Shown here: positions 11,850 to 25,270 of the stretch, one piece after another
Layout: each line of letters begins with the position of its first letter
Numbering within the stretch: position 1 is the first letter of the stretch
Source: Lophius americanus
Lineage: Eukaryota; Chordata; Actinopteri; Lophiiformes; Lophiidae
NCBI GenBank assembly: GCA_037951165.1
Contig: JBBDHG010000019.1
Location: forward strand, 7,967,001 to 8,031,000
Length of the DNA: 64,000 bases
Direction of reading: 5' to 3'
Translations under genes and position numbers: made by a program
Notes under the pieces: model-generated
Told to the model about the DNA's origin: nothing
Database searches by the model: none
Seen by the model: only the letters and a program-made list of their open reading frames with translations

Positions 11850-12042
11850 CTGTTTGTCCCGCAGCCGCTCGCCGCGGATGAGGAACTGTGAAAAGCCGGA
11901 GGGTGGTACAGGCGTCAGCTCTGCTGGAACTACACGGCAGACCCCAACCCTGGTCAGAGCTCCGCCGTCCTGGGCTAGCCAGCCTCCGCTCGAGTCGTCC
12001 CGTGTCATCACCACCGCTTTTACACGCACGATGTAGCTGTCA
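11850..12042 (-). CDS. spred2: SPRED2-like coding exon 2, first half of EVH1 domain
   Basis: The exon encodes residues 9-73. It opens with D-S-Y-I-V-R-V-K-A-V-V-M-T-R-D-D-S-S-G-G-W, the near-invariant first strand and loop of the SPRED EVH1 domain, and ends with F-L-I-R-G-E-R-L-R-D-K-Q. EVH1 is the part of SPRED that recruits neurofibromin. A pyrimidine tract and CAG precede the exon at 12043-12045. A second AG six bases inside (TGACAG) could serve as an alternative acceptor in the same phase and would remove Asp-Ser. The donor is CAG/GTAAAA. The middle (A-Q-D-G-G-A-L-T-R-V-G-V-C) aligns with SPRED2 but differs in detail. Confidence 0.96.
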
Positions 12043-13086
12043 CTGGAAAGAGAGAAGAGGAAAGTATTATTAGAAAAACAAGGGAAACGTCATACTGTAC
12101 TTGAAAGCAACCTCATAAGATATATGTTTGATTTGTTCGAGTCATTTAAGTTTCATCTGCTTATAACCTTAAGATTGAACGACTTTTGGGAAAAATACTT
12201 ACTAATACTAATTTTGGCAAAAGTCAAGACATTTTATTTCATTAACACACACTATGGAGGATAAAAAGAATGTTTTCCTCCATTTTGTGTGTGATGTGAA
12301 TTTTGGATATGGTAAGAATGTTACACAACCAAATTGCTATAAGCTGCATTTCCTGAACATTTGATACCAGCTCCTATTTCAATGTCATTCTTAAAAAAAA
12401 ACGTACTTTAAGCGAATGACGTCACTTAACATTTCAACTGAATATGAAAACATGAACATATTATAAGAACACAGGAAGCTTCCAATCAATAGATAAGAAC
12501 TGACAGCAGCATACTGCAGCAAACAGCAGCACCATAGCAGCACAAGTTTTTAGACGTCGTCCACCTTCCACTGGTAAATATTTAGTTTCCGCATAGTCCA
12601 GTTTGATTTGTATTGATTAAAACATCAAATGCACAAAACCTCTTCTTCCCCACTATAACCAAAGGAAACATAGTTGTTTTTTATCGACACAAATATATCT
12701 CTACACGATGCAGGCTACAAGTTACTGGTTAAGAATTTTTTTAAAATGCCACTACAGTCGGATGGATGTCTAAGAGCAAAACTGACACAACAGTAACAAC
12801 AAAGTGTGATAAGTGTAACTGGACTTTTTTTGCACTAAATTACATTTTTTTGCAACAAATTCTAGAAATAGAAAGATAAATATTTTCAAATCTTCACTCA
12901 CATTTAAAATGAAGGTAAAAACTCAATTGAACTCTGGAGAAGCTCTCTGAAAAGAAAGTCAGTTTTCAAAATGGACTTACAGTGATTGTGATTTCTTGGG
13001 CAGATGGTTTTAGGGCTTAAGGTACCTGACTGCTAAGGCTCTGTCTTACAAAGGACCTAAACGTACATGGCCGTGTCTACATAACT

Positions 13087-13500
13087 ATCCATCCATCCAT
13101 TTTCTTCCGTTTATCTGGGGTTGGGTTCGGTTGCAACTGCTCAAGAAGAGATTTCCAGAAATCCTTCTCCCCAGCAACACTCTCAAGCACATCCTGGGGG
13201 ATCCCGAGTACCTCCTAGGCCGGATAAGATATATAGTCCCACCAGCGAGTTCTGGGTCAACCTCGGGGTATGCTCCCAGTTGGATCAGCTTGAAAATTCT
13301 CCAGAGGGAGGCATCCTAATCAGACGCTCCAACCAACTCATCTAGCTCCTTTCGACGCAAATGATCAGCGGCTCTACCATGAGTTCTCTCTGGACGTCCG
13401 AGCTCCTCACCGTATCTCTAAGACTGGGCCCAGGTACCCTACAAAGGCATTTCCTCTCAGCCACTTGTATCCTCAACCTCATTCTTCCTCTCACTACACA
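13087..13500 (-). mobile_element. Truncated LINE 3' end (RTE/Rex-like)
   Basis: On the plus strand the copy begins with the ATCC repeat (ATCCATCCATCCAT) followed by TTTTCTTCCGTTTATCTGGGG, the reversed 3' terminus GGATAAGCGGAAGAAAATGG(ATGG)n typical of a very abundant teleost LINE. Further right, CCGAGCTCCTCACCGTATCTC and CTAAGACTGGGCCCAGGTACCC-like words match the reversed coding end seen again at 22470-22510. The reading frame is broken. The copy is in the same orientation as the host gene. The 5' limit is uncertain; unrelated repeat-like sequence follows to about 13860. Confidence 0.75.
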
Positions 13501-14509
13501 GAGCTAATTCTTCATTCAGAGTTCTTTCTTCACAACAACAGACCGATTCAACACTCCCGTTGCTGCTGATGTCGCACAGTCGGAGATATAGATGGGAGAG
13601 AGACCATGAATGCCCTTAAAAGTAATCAGTAAAATCTTAAAACCAACCTTTAAACATAGTGTCAGTCACATAGTGAGTCATGCCAAAGAGCAAAAGGCTG
13701 CATTTAGGCCCAACGCTAAAGATGTACACAGCTATGGAGAGGGCACTCCGTCTGTTGGCGAGCAGGTTGAAGTAATTTGGGCAACTTCTCAAAGGGCTCA
13801 GGGTCCAGACGGACAAAAAGGAGCAGTACCAATAGAAGTCACTGAGTGCTGTAAACAACATGACAAAAATGTAAAGACCTCTTGTTATATATCTAACAGA
13901 CAGTAGATGTAGAAGTAGAATGTCGTCTTCACCTTTGAAGCCTCTTTCTTACTAAGAACATTATTATAACTTTCTAAACCAATGCTGTCTTTGTTGTTAT
14001 CTAAACTCCAGACTTTTCACTGCCATCTTCTGGATGTATTGATGGCAATGTAATAGTTGCAAAGACGGGTCTATTTTTAGGATCTACATCTGGCCAGGTA
14101 AAAGTTTTGGCAGTAATATACGTGCATATAAAAGCATAAAAAATAGTCTCTGTGTCTTTATTTTTATTTTAACTACAGGTTTCTTTCACTCTACAGGCAG
14201 CAGATGGAAAAACTGGTGGAAAGGAGACATAATCATACATTAACCATACAAGAGGACATTTAACCACAGTTTAGTCTATATAAAAGTACGAGACATATGA
14301 CAAGAACTCCATCTGTGGCCGATGGAGTCATCGGAGTTCCTGACCTGAGATAACAACACGAATGAGGCGGAATGGTAAAATACAAGACAATGTCAAGCAT
14401 TAGAATGTCAGCCACCACCCTCACAGGGACACAATGAGCACGGCCACAATCCAAATTAATGATCTGACAATAACAGGATGTACCTCTGTGTGTTTCATTC
14501 ATGCTGTAC

Positions 14510-14510
<1 letters not shown>

Positions 14511-14540
<30 letters not shown>
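14511..14540 (+). repeat. GT microsatellite, 15 units
   Basis: Pure (GT)15 in intron 1. Confidence 0.98.
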
Positions 14541-14542
<2 letters not shown>

Positions 14543-17500
14543 GTGGCAGAGGGATGAAGAGCCGAAGAAAAACATAAAGGAGTGACAGAGGAAGAGAGAG
14601 AGGCAGAGTAGGAGTGAATGAGACTTGTTATATAATTAGCTTACAGACAGTCTCAGGGATTTGATGTGAACCCGCACACACGCAGGTGGCAAGACTGGTT
14701 CACCAGCTCCCGCCCACACACATTCATAAAACTAAATGAATGACAGACTGGCTGCAAACAAACAGTTCGTACAGAAAAGCAACTACAGATTCAACCACAA
14801 AGTAAGCAATTTCACACACACACATGCACACGCACTAACACACTGTTTAGTTTAGTCCATGAAATAAAACCATTCCATTCTGATATTTTAAATGCATATT
14901 TTCAACACAACCGTCATTTCATTTAATACGTTAGAGATTGAGGACCGACCTAAACGTAGCAAAATGCCTACTATAGTAAAACTGTTACTGGCAGACTAGA
15001 GTTTCAGTGACACAGTTTGCAGGCATGTATTATTTAATTTGCTGTCATGCCACAATGGGCGGAGGGAGACAGTCATTCAGGTTCTGCTTGGCCACGTGGA
15101 AAACTTGAACAGCAACAATTATTTCATGCTCATCAAGGGTTCGGGCTAACACAACAGCGTAGCTTGCAAAGGGTTGCTAGAGGCTATGACATTGACTGTA
15201 CGAGGATGAACAACATGACAGCGCCAAAGTGCAAACTTAAACGCCTCCAGGTCGCTGTCTGCCGTATGAGTTATATACCCTATGCTCCATGTTAGCATAT
15301 GATGCAGTGTGTGTGTGTGAGTGTGTGTGTGTGTATGCGTTTATGTACTATATGAATGACGTTACCGTTAGCTTGGTTTGATAACCACTTGAACTTATCT
15401 CGCAACAAATACTATAAAGGCAGACCACTAAACATTCCTGACCTGTCATAATTATTACATAATGGCCTCATAGCGAGCCAACCCCAGTTACTTTTGCATA
15501 GACATACATAGGAAACAGCTGACGGAACCAAAGATGCGGTTTTTCCTTTCCACATTTAACCGTTTGAACGGCGCTCCCTGATGACATCACCTGGCCGTAC
15601 TGATACTGTTAGGAGTGGAGAATCAAATGAGCTTTTAGTGCCACTGTTTTTTAAATCTCTCGAGGCATCCCCTTTCAAATGGGTTTCACATGATCCCCAT
15701 TTCACGCGGAATGAGATACGTTTACATGTTGTGCTGTTGTCCTCCATCTTAACGTCTTTGCCTTGCCCGGATATTCAAAACACTTAAGCTTTTGAGTTTG
15801 AACGTACCTTTACACTCAAACTGAGACACAGCACTACTGCTATATATCATCTCTTCTAAAACCCTTTTTATGCACTTCCCAATTTATCGATTGTCTGTTT
15901 TTTAATCCTTTTATATTGTACATTTTGCCAACCCGGCCACAAAGGGGTCACAAGTCAGGGTACTTCTATCACGGGTCCAAAGCCCAGATAAATGGGGAGG
16001 GTTGTTTTAGGAAAGGCTTCCTGTGTGAAACCTATGCAAAATAAATATGCAGAACCTGATTTCCAAACTGGATCTGTTGCTGCTCAAGCTAACAAATACC
16101 ATCACTGGTACTTTTAGCCAGCAGGGTACCGGCGGTAACTATGGAAAGAAACAGATGATCTGCTGTGGCGAACCCAGAAGTTAACAGCTGAAAGACAAAG
16201 AGGAAGATAATGTATATTTTACCCTTTTTCACAGAACCTTACATATTTTAGTACTTGTTTCCAATCATTTTATTTTGTTGTTACTTTGTTTGAAGCGTTC
16301 TACATAAAAACGTTTATTATTATATTTGTGAGAAAAGACTAACAGAAAATGATTGAATCTAATCTGATAGTCAGCTAGTATTTCAGGGATTGAACAAAAC
16401 ATATTTTTGATTAGAAATACTTACGTTCTTGCTGACTTTGGAGCCGTTCTGACTTAAACGTTACTGTGTTAAAAACCAAACTGTTTTTTATACGAGAGTA
16501 GCACAGCGCTTAAACATGACTCAAACACATGTGTGACACATTCACAAACAAAACCACACATCCTGTCCACCCACGCACAGAAATAACACCAAATCCTGTT
16601 CTTTATAATCGGATGTTCTTTAATTTATATGATCCTGGTGATTAACTCTCTGTGATGATCTTATCACATTTTGGGCTGTCTTCTGGCCCATGTATGGAGT
16701 CCCATCTGCTGACTGGCCCTATAATCTGCTGTCAGAACACGAAGACAGCCACAACCAGTAGCAATCTGCTGCTTTAATATTGGTACACTTGAGAGTGAGC
16801 ACACATTCTGGCATACATACACACTCACACACACTTATTTGAAAATGTTACCGTACCAATGCGGCACAATGTAATGACGCCCAATTTAAGAAAAGGTTGT
16901 AGATGCGCTACTTATACTCACATTTTTCATGGAATTCACAGAAACCATCTTTGACTTTAAGCACAATTCACCACTTTTACCTAAAATTTCTCCCCCCAGA
17001 AAAGGCTGATTGACCTTTACCACGTACACAGACCGGCTACCATCTAACCCTTAAATGCTACCTGAAGGGGTCACTTTTAGGTGGGATGAGGATGTTGAGT
17101 TTGGACTCAGTTTAGAAGGGTGGCCGGATGAGACTCACCACCTCACTGATAAGGAAAAAGCAAGCAATTTATACATCACATCCTCTTGTTATATGAGCTG
17201 CTGTCATGGGGCCAAAGGTGTAGGGTGTGTCTTGCTTGTACTTCTTAATAAAGACACAGAGGTAACACTTTTGTGTACCACAATATACTGTTGCCTGTTG
17301 GTGGTCACTGCAGGTGATTGATGCTTGCTACTATGGTAACAATTCAACACTATAACTCACACCATCATGCCAGTTAAATCTACATTAGCCAAAGTTTTGG
17401 TCGACTTGGAGGAAGAGTAATCAAGCTGTTAACACAACAGACATATTATCACCTTATAAAATTGATATGACTGATATGTTAGCAAACTGTTGCTGATTTA

Positions 17501-20500
17501 CACATCCAGCAGACACAGGATAACAGCAGTATTCATCAGGAGCTGTGTCTAAGTATACTATACTATAGTATAACTCTAGTATAGTTTTGAAATATCTGTT
17601 AACTATGTAGACTCTAATTGAGTCATCCTGCTCTTAAATACCGGACAGGTAGAATACTGTTGGCCTATTCATGACTCTTCAGTGACAATAGTGTTCAAAA
17701 TCAAAACAAGAATATGCCAAGAAGACCTACAAAAAGCGCCGCTATGCTACTCTTATTTAGCATCGTGTTTTTCTGCTATAGAACTGAATTTGTCACATTA
17801 TTTTATATTTGCTGATTTATTGGTCTTGAGGTCCTGCTTTTCATCACTCCTGTGTTTGAACAAACTGTGTTTAAACAACAATTATGTTTATCACAATGAG
17901 GAAATACGTTTAGGGTGAAATACATACCAGTTTATTCTCTGGCAGGACACATTTCTGGATGAAAGGAATCCTCCATTTCATCTGTTCATTTTATTTGCCT
18001 ATATATTAGTTCTGCTTCCACTACTGTCAGTATTTATTAAGGAAAACCTCACAAGAAGATTATAGCTGGAACATAAAACTTTTATATAGCAGACCCTGGA
18101 AATACCTGATGTGGAATGTGAGAAACAATTAGGGATGTGACAAAAACTGTATTATTGGAATACTGCAGTCATATGAGGCCTTCTGCTGAGTCGAGTTCAT
18201 TACCATCATGACCGCAAATTTTCTGCCCGTGTTTTTGTTCTCTTCCTTTGCTGGTGGAAGCAGCGGGAGGGCATATGGTGTGTTATATGTAGGGTGGGAA
18301 CACATCCATTGAGTCTACGAGGTCAGCTCAGAAAGCTTAGACATGCCTTGTTGCTGCTTGTGTCCAGTCCATGAGGAAGACGCCAGCAGGCCAGTAGGGA
18401 AATTTACAATTCCTACTATAATGACGCAATGGTCCGACCCTTTCTGCCACGGACTTGATTCTTTGTCCATGAAACTTTTATTCATATTTGATAAAAAAAA
18501 TAAATATATCTCTCAGTTCCAAGCTAGCAAATGTCCCTCAAACATATTTTTTCCCACCGGATAATAATTATTGAAGAGCTGGGGTCACATGTGTCGACAA
18601 CATAGCACAAAATGCTGTTCTAGTTAACTAACCGTCTCACCAAGTTTGATTGAGACCCAGACACTCAGTTTGAATTTCATTTCAATTTTTAATGCAATTT
18701 TAGTACTTTTAGTTAAGTTGTATTATAATTAATTGAATTACAAATTATTTCTAAACATAGTCGGGCTCTTGCCACTAGACCTTCCTCCATAATAATAATA
18801 TTAATAATAATAATAGCCTAAAAAATAATACTAAAAACAACTAACGTCAGCCTCATTGGATGCTCACCTTCAAAGCTTGTATCAGAAATCCTTAAAATTT
18901 ACCCGAAATTCTGAGTCAGGTCACGGTGTCACATAGATGCAAATCCGAATACCATCTTTGGCAATATAGTAATAGTTGCCCCATCCCTGTGCTGAACCTA
19001 ACCTATGACGTTCTTTTAATATTCGATTGTTGAGGCATTTGTAGTTTATAATTTATAGTTACCTCCGCTCCAACCAATTCCTCTTGACTTCTAGTTGTAG
19101 GTAAATTTTACTACCACTTTAAATAACGGGTTCATCTCTGTTTGACGGGCTGCTTGCATTTTCTTTTCAGCTTAAGCATTTGGGGATTTGACGTAGATCT
19201 ACCCAATCTAAGGTATACATTTAAACTATCTTCTGTCCTTGTTTGTTTTAAATGCTTTCAGGCAAACCTGCAATTCAACAAACTGTCTAGTTTCTCTTAT
19301 TATTTCTCTTCTGCTACTGGTTTTGCGTTGCTACTATTTTGTCGGTGGGGTGCGTGTAACCGCCATCACGTTGTACTGGGATAAGAAAAAAAAAAAAAAA
19401 TCCATACACTCACAGTCTTAGTGACAATAATGCAATAAAACAGTAAAGGGGGCTGGGAAGCAGTCTGGTTATCAGGCCTGGAATCCAGCTCATTTGTGAT
19501 AGATAAAAGGGCCAGTGAGGGCAGCCCAGCCGTGTGTGTTAAGGGCAGCTATACTTCCTCTGATAAGAACGACTGGCCACGCCTCTGCCTGATCAACAGA
19601 ACCACATGCACAAGGACAAATATGCACACGCACAGGGTTTGACTATGTATCATGAGTTCTAGACACAGTGACCATACCTTGCAGTTATCAGGAAGCGAGT
19701 TTACAATTATGATTGTTTCACTATTGGCCTGTTTCATAGAATATAGTTTAAATAATGTAAGAAAAACACATTTATCTGCGCACACATTCTTTCCCACATA
19801 AAGTACGCCCAACATGCATGATAGTATTCTATAATTCATATTGGCACTCATATCTTCATTTTGAAGTTATAAAGTAAAGCAGTTAGACGGAGCGGTGGGG
19901 GGAGCAAGTTCAGCGATGGAGCCTGGGGACTCTGGAGGCGATGTTTGATCGGCTTTCTGTCAATCAACTGTAGTTACATGAAACGCTCACATGCTTGGGC
20001 AGTGAGAATCATCCTGCTGGTGTGAATGGGTTCAAAGACGTCAGTTGACATGACCGAGGTCACTAATACGCAGATGATAATGGATAACATCCCATAGCCA
20101 ATTGAACAATAATCAGTGTGAGTTCAAATCTATTCATGATTGTTGATCGCTGTTGAAGCAAACGGGATGACTGCAGTTAATCGTTTTAAAGGGGAATGAA
20201 AAAATACAGCCTCAGTCAGATCCTTCTCAAACATGCCTATGCTAATTAATAAAAATATATTTCAAAATTTCGAAAAAAAAGCAAGGCCTCGGAATGATAC
20301 AAAATCAGCTATGGACAGAAAAATATATTGCATTTTTTTTTTTTCATTGCGTGTTTGCTTAAAAGAAGAGAAAACAGGGGCCAGTCTTAAAGGAAACCAC
20401 TGTGTCGCTCCCTTCCGTCTTGATCATGGTGGAAACGGTACTAAACGTAAGCTGATTAGTTCTAAAACTCTTTAAAAGGCAAGGAAAAGCTGACAAAGAC

Positions 20501-21882
20501 CCTCTATAAATCCTCATATCCTCTTATACTGTATTGGCCTTATCGCTTTGGATCTAAAGAAAGCCTTGAGGGGGTTTATAACCCTTAATACTCTGCTTTT
20601 CTGATTGGCATCCGTCAAAAAGTCCACCATGTTGTGTTAACTCAGGTAGGCTTTGTTAACATAAACTGTCAGATATAAAAAAGGTTTATTTTTTGACCTG
20701 AAGGCCCGCATCATGGCACCAAACCAAATGAAAACGACTTTCATAATGAATACTAGGAAGTCTGTTCTCTGAGGGCTTCCCTCATCTTAGAAAAAGTATG
20801 CTGGTATATTTACCACTACACATGACTGGCTGAATCCTTTCCTGGTACTTTGTGTGGTTAGCTTTAAATAGCATGTGTTCTAGCCTCATTATGAGTGCTA
20901 TGAATAGTTTTAATTGATGCTAACACAAAATATTTCTAAGAGCAATTATAGTGTTGGAAGGTAGGGCGACTACAAGCCCATTTGTACCTGTAGCATACGT
21001 TAAATAAGTCCTAGAAAATCCTCTTCTGTAATTTAGATGTAACATATGGAGAGAATAAATGGCATTGGCGGAAGATGAGCAAGGCTGTAATGATCATCAT
21101 CCACTCTTTTTAGACGGATCGCACTGGAGTTCAGTCGCAGCCATTGAAGAGCTGAAAAGAATGATTGAAGAATGACTGTTAAACTTGGTGTGACGAGGGA
21201 AAAACATCCTGAATGAAGGAGAACTCAAACTCTATTATAAAAATGTTCATCTAGTCAGCTGATGAGCAGAGATTAGTAAAAAAAAGAAAGCAAACAATCT
21301 AGGTCCATTGTGTTTGGTCTCCAGATATAAACAGCTCAAGCCATTATATAAAGGCTCCAGATAGCAGTGATGAGCTGCTCTATAAAACACAGGAAATACT
21401 GTGAACAAGGATCTGTTCCACATGATGTGCCAGTTTGTGTGTGAGTGTGTGTATGTGTACTTGTGTGTATGTGTGTGTGTGTGAGGTTCATTTTTGGACA
21501 TGGAGAATCTCTTTGTGTGAGGGTCAGTATGATAAATAACATATCTTATGCTAATTATCTGTGAATCCATATAATGCATCACATGTACTCTTATATTTTT
21601 CTAGATGTATTCAGTCTCCTCAACGTTGCAACTTTTGGCCCATTTATGTGCAATGTCAAAGACGGCATTCGTTCTTATTTATGAGAGTTTATAGATACGC
21701 ACATGACTAACCAAATGGAGCAGCACCACTGGAAATCATAGGGGGCAGTATAACTATTATTTCACCAAGACAGGAAAAATGTCCATTGACCCAACAAAGA
21801 AGGAAAACCTTAAAGTGGACTAACATCTTACTACTTTAGAGTCGTGGCCATTTAACTTCATCTCACAGGAACTCAGGAACTC

Positions 21883-22910
21883 ATAATGTACGACCTTTCC
21901 GGCTTTTTGCATCCTGTTGACGCTATTTACAATTGTCAATATTATTTTTTTTTGAAAGCTAACGCAAAAGCAGAAAAAAAAAGTTTGTTTGTTAGAAACA
22001 TGCTTACGAGACAGAGAAGAGCTGCCTTGATTGGACAGTATTGCTGGTCTATTTTGCAGAGAGATTAGGAGGTAAGCCAGTTATGTTTTACTGTATAGAG
22101 TGTTAATTTTATAGTAAGCTCCACTCTGACAGCTGTGATCATCTCTTATTCGTTCTCTCTTATAACCCACAAACTGCACTTTCTTCTTCATGACTACTTA
22201 TCACGTATCTTTCCTCGTTATCCTACGCTTATCCGGGTCCGGGTCGCAGGGCAGCAGTTTCACCAGGGAAGCCCAGACTTTCCCCTCCTCAGCCACATCC
22301 ACCAACTCCCCTAGGAGGATTTTGAGGCGTTCCCACGCCAGCCGAGAGAAGTAATCTCTCCAGCTTGGTCTACCCCGGGGTCTCCTCCCAGATGGTCATG
22401 CTCGAAACACCTCAACTGCATCCTCTCGATGTGGAGGAGAAACGGCTCTACTTTGAGCCTCTTCCGAATGTCTGAGCTCCTCCCCCTATCTCTAAGGCTG
22501 AGCCCAGCCACCCTGCGGAGAAAACTCATTTCAGCCGCTTGTATCCGCGACCTCATTCTTTCGGTCATGACCCACAGTTCATGACCATAGGCGAGGGTCG
22601 GAACATAGATGGACCGGTAAATTGGTAAATTGACAGCTCAGTGCCTCTCTTCACCATGGTGTCCAAAACAAGCGGCCGCAGATCAGCTGATACAACTACA
22701 AAGTCGATCATCGATCTGCAAATCTCGATTCGTCCTTTCTTATAACCCCCAAACTACACTTTCTTCTTCAGGACTACTTATTACTTATTAGTTTTATTAT
22801 TACAACACGTTGTCACCATAACAACTCACACGCTCCGCCGCTTCTCACAAGCGCAGTGAGAAAAGAAGGAGATGATGTCAGCCTGATCGAGTCGAGAAGG
22901 TTAAAACAAT
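21883..22910. repeat. Dispersed repeat family, copy 1, interrupted by a LINE
   Basis: The left part (21883-21940, GTACGACCTTTCCGGC then GCATCCTGTTGACGCTATTT) and the right part (22780-22890, TATTACAACACGTTGT then GCGCAGTGAGAAAAGAAG) match copy 2 at 27290-27795 in the same order and orientation, with roughly four in five bases the same by eye. The LINE piece at 22205-22721 sits between them, flanked by an approximate 60-bp direct repeat. No frame is conserved, so a non-autonomous element is likely. Class unknown. Confidence 0.6.
22205..22721 (-). mobile_element. LINE 3' end (RTE/Rex-like) with C-terminal reverse transcriptase fragment
   Basis: The minus strand encodes, at 22568-22311, M-T-E-R-M-R-S-R-I-Q-A-A-E-M-S-F-L-R-R, then V-A-G-L-S-L-R-D-R and L-K-V-E-P-F-L-L-H-I-E-R-M-Q-L-R, the C-terminal part of a teleost non-LTR retrotransposon protein found in thousands of fish genomic copies. 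The 3' end, GACCCGGATAAGCG on the minus strand at about 22230-22245, is the usual terminus of this family. The clade name is tentative. An approximate 60-bp direct repeat flanks it (22141-22204 and 22722-22785). Confidence 0.8.
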
Positions 22911-24767
22911 GTACCTACAACATGTCTCTATGCATTTAATGACATTATAGATTACCACAGATTGCGTCGTCATACATTAGCCCAAATTACTCCACTGTTG
23001 CCATTTTTGTTCTTCTGAAAGCTTTTGACTGGTCACCTTTGTGGGGTTCTACTGATTTCAATTTAATGCGGGCATGGAAGTACGTGGGCATTGGCATATC
23101 CACTGGTTGAACCAGATTTATCTGTTTTCATACGTAGATGCAGAGTAAATTAGCTTTAAAATGATACTGGAAAGTCCGATTTTTATTCGCATAGTATTTC
23201 ATATGTCTATGAATTGTCTTGTTTTCCTAATTCCTCCATGCTGTTTCTATTTTTTTCTTTATTTTTTGAAATTAGGTGAACCATTTGGCCCTGAAGTGTA
23301 GTATGAAAGACCTATTTTAGATGCTGTCATATAAGAGAGGTGAACTTGGGTGATGCGACCACAAAACGGATGAGCAGGACTACAACAGATGGTGATCCAA
23401 CGGTTAAGTTCACAAGCTGTGTTTGGTTGTACAAACTTGTTCAGCAAGGACAAATATTCTTATGTTTTACCGTCAGTTATCACGAATCGAGGAGGCCAGA
23501 CAAAGGAGTGGTCTGAAAAACTGTGGATTGCATATCTGGCATGGAAGTCTTTCTAATCCATCTAGTCCATCTAATTACTAATACATTTGTTCAGAGCATT
23601 TCATAATAGACCTCTGGCTCCAGTTTAATTAGAGACCATTAATGTAGGACAAGAAGTACACTGTACTGGCTAATATTGCTTACTAATGAACAGTATGCTA
23701 ATATAGATACATAGTGCCTAGTTTAGGCACTAGTAGGCTGATCGATCGACGCTGGAAGGCCAAGTTTGATAAATTCGGCAATCTGCCGAGCAGAGACACT
23801 GGAGGCCGGTTATGTGCCGGTTGCACGCATGTGCTGTACACGCACACCAAGTACGAACATCCATGACTCCAATTATCTCACAAGTAAACCAGAGAAACAC
23901 AAAACTCTCAATTTATAACACCAGTAAGGACAAAATAAGCTGTTGAAGAACAACCCCCAAAACGTTGGGCACAACAAGCTTAGTCACACATTTCACATTT
24001 AATCACCCTGACGAACATGGCAAGTTAAGAAGCTCGCATTAGTAGAGTGGCTAAAGCTAGCTGAAGCTCAGAGCCAGCCACAAGCCCAAATATACGATGG
24101 ACTCAATGACGCTTACAAAGTTTTATTTTCACCGTGAAATGTCATAAAATTTGTTTAAGAAATGCACGACGAGCAGGACAGAGTTTATTTTAATGTCAAC
24201 ATGTCAGAATACATACATACAACACAATGACTAGCCTTGTTCTTTCCACTAACATCCTTCAAAATAAGAGCATTTGAAATACCTTACTCATTATAATTTT
24301 GATACATTTAACTGGTGATGAACTTTTCCACTTCCTAGAAATTCTGAATACGTCATGTTTATGACAGTATCACGTGCTGGAAATACATGTGTGTGTGAAC
24401 AGAACAGTCCTGCTGAGGGAACATGCAGACCTGCTAACTCATCAATGGTGTGTTTGCCGGATGATGAGTGTTTTTTGTTCAGGGATGGATTATATTTCAT
24501 TGCTATGTTGACCTTAGCTGAATGTCACCGGGCATCTCCTGCTCAATACTGAGTGCACATGCTGAGCCTGCAACAGAACACAGCCGATCAATACATCCTC
24601 TACTTGTGTTGTGACTCCACTAAGTCTAAGAGTGAGATGTTTTCCATAAAAAGGCAATTAATTCCTCACAAGGACTGGCCCAGGATGCACATGCTCCCAA
24701 TTGAATACTTCATGGATACAGTTATAGTTAAGTTCAGGACAAGTGCTCAACGAAAGGCTTTCACAGA

Positions 24768-24791
24768 GAAGAATGCATATATGCATTCTTC
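24768..24791. repeat. Perfect 24-bp palindrome
   Basis: Both strands read identically over 24 bases, with arms GAAGAATGCATA and its reverse complement and no spacer. It lies in intron 1. The core ATGCATATATGCAT resembles a pair of octamer-like (ATGCAT) sites, but function is not shown. Confidence 0.95.
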
Positions 24792-25093
24792 ACATCACTT
24801 CATTGAGCAGGAAAGTTGTTCACATGTGACTTGATTTCCAGAGCAAAAAACATCAGCAAAAAAGTTGCACGTCTAAATTACAGCCGCACAGAAAAAATCC
24901 AACCAGAGATAACAGGGTGAAGAATCTAACCAATGAAACGGATAAAACACACAGAACAAAAGCCGCTTCACCTTTTAATGTGACACAAAAAGTATAAAGG
25001 TGAGTCCTGTATCTCCTGACCTTACCTTAATACCACAATTCCACTTTTATTGTCGATAAAAGCAATTTCATGTAACAGCTTAACCTGTTCAGA

Positions 25094-25262
25094 TTCACCG
25101 GAGGGCTGGAGACTCTCCCAGCTGACACTCCGTGAGAGGCAGGCCGGACAATTTTCCAGCTAACCCCAGTGTCAACACATCCCCAAACTACCGACATTCA
25201 CACTTTTGAGCAATTTATAGTCACCAATTTACCTAAATTTTGGACTGTGGGAGGAGGCCGGT
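25094..25262 (-). repeat. SINE-like repeat copy
   Basis: On the plus strand it reads GAGGGCTGGAGACTCTCCCAGCTGACACTCCGTGAGAGGCAG with breaks, the reverse of the common teleost element whose 3' half has GAGAGGCGGGGTACACC and AGCTGGGATAGGCTCCAGCC words. Later ATTTATAGTCACCAATTTACCT corresponds to the mid-body. It is the reverse-strand relative of the copies at 37918-38185 and 39011-39098 and abuts the hAT-like element at 25271. Confidence 0.6.
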
Positions 25263-25270
25263 GTACCCGT

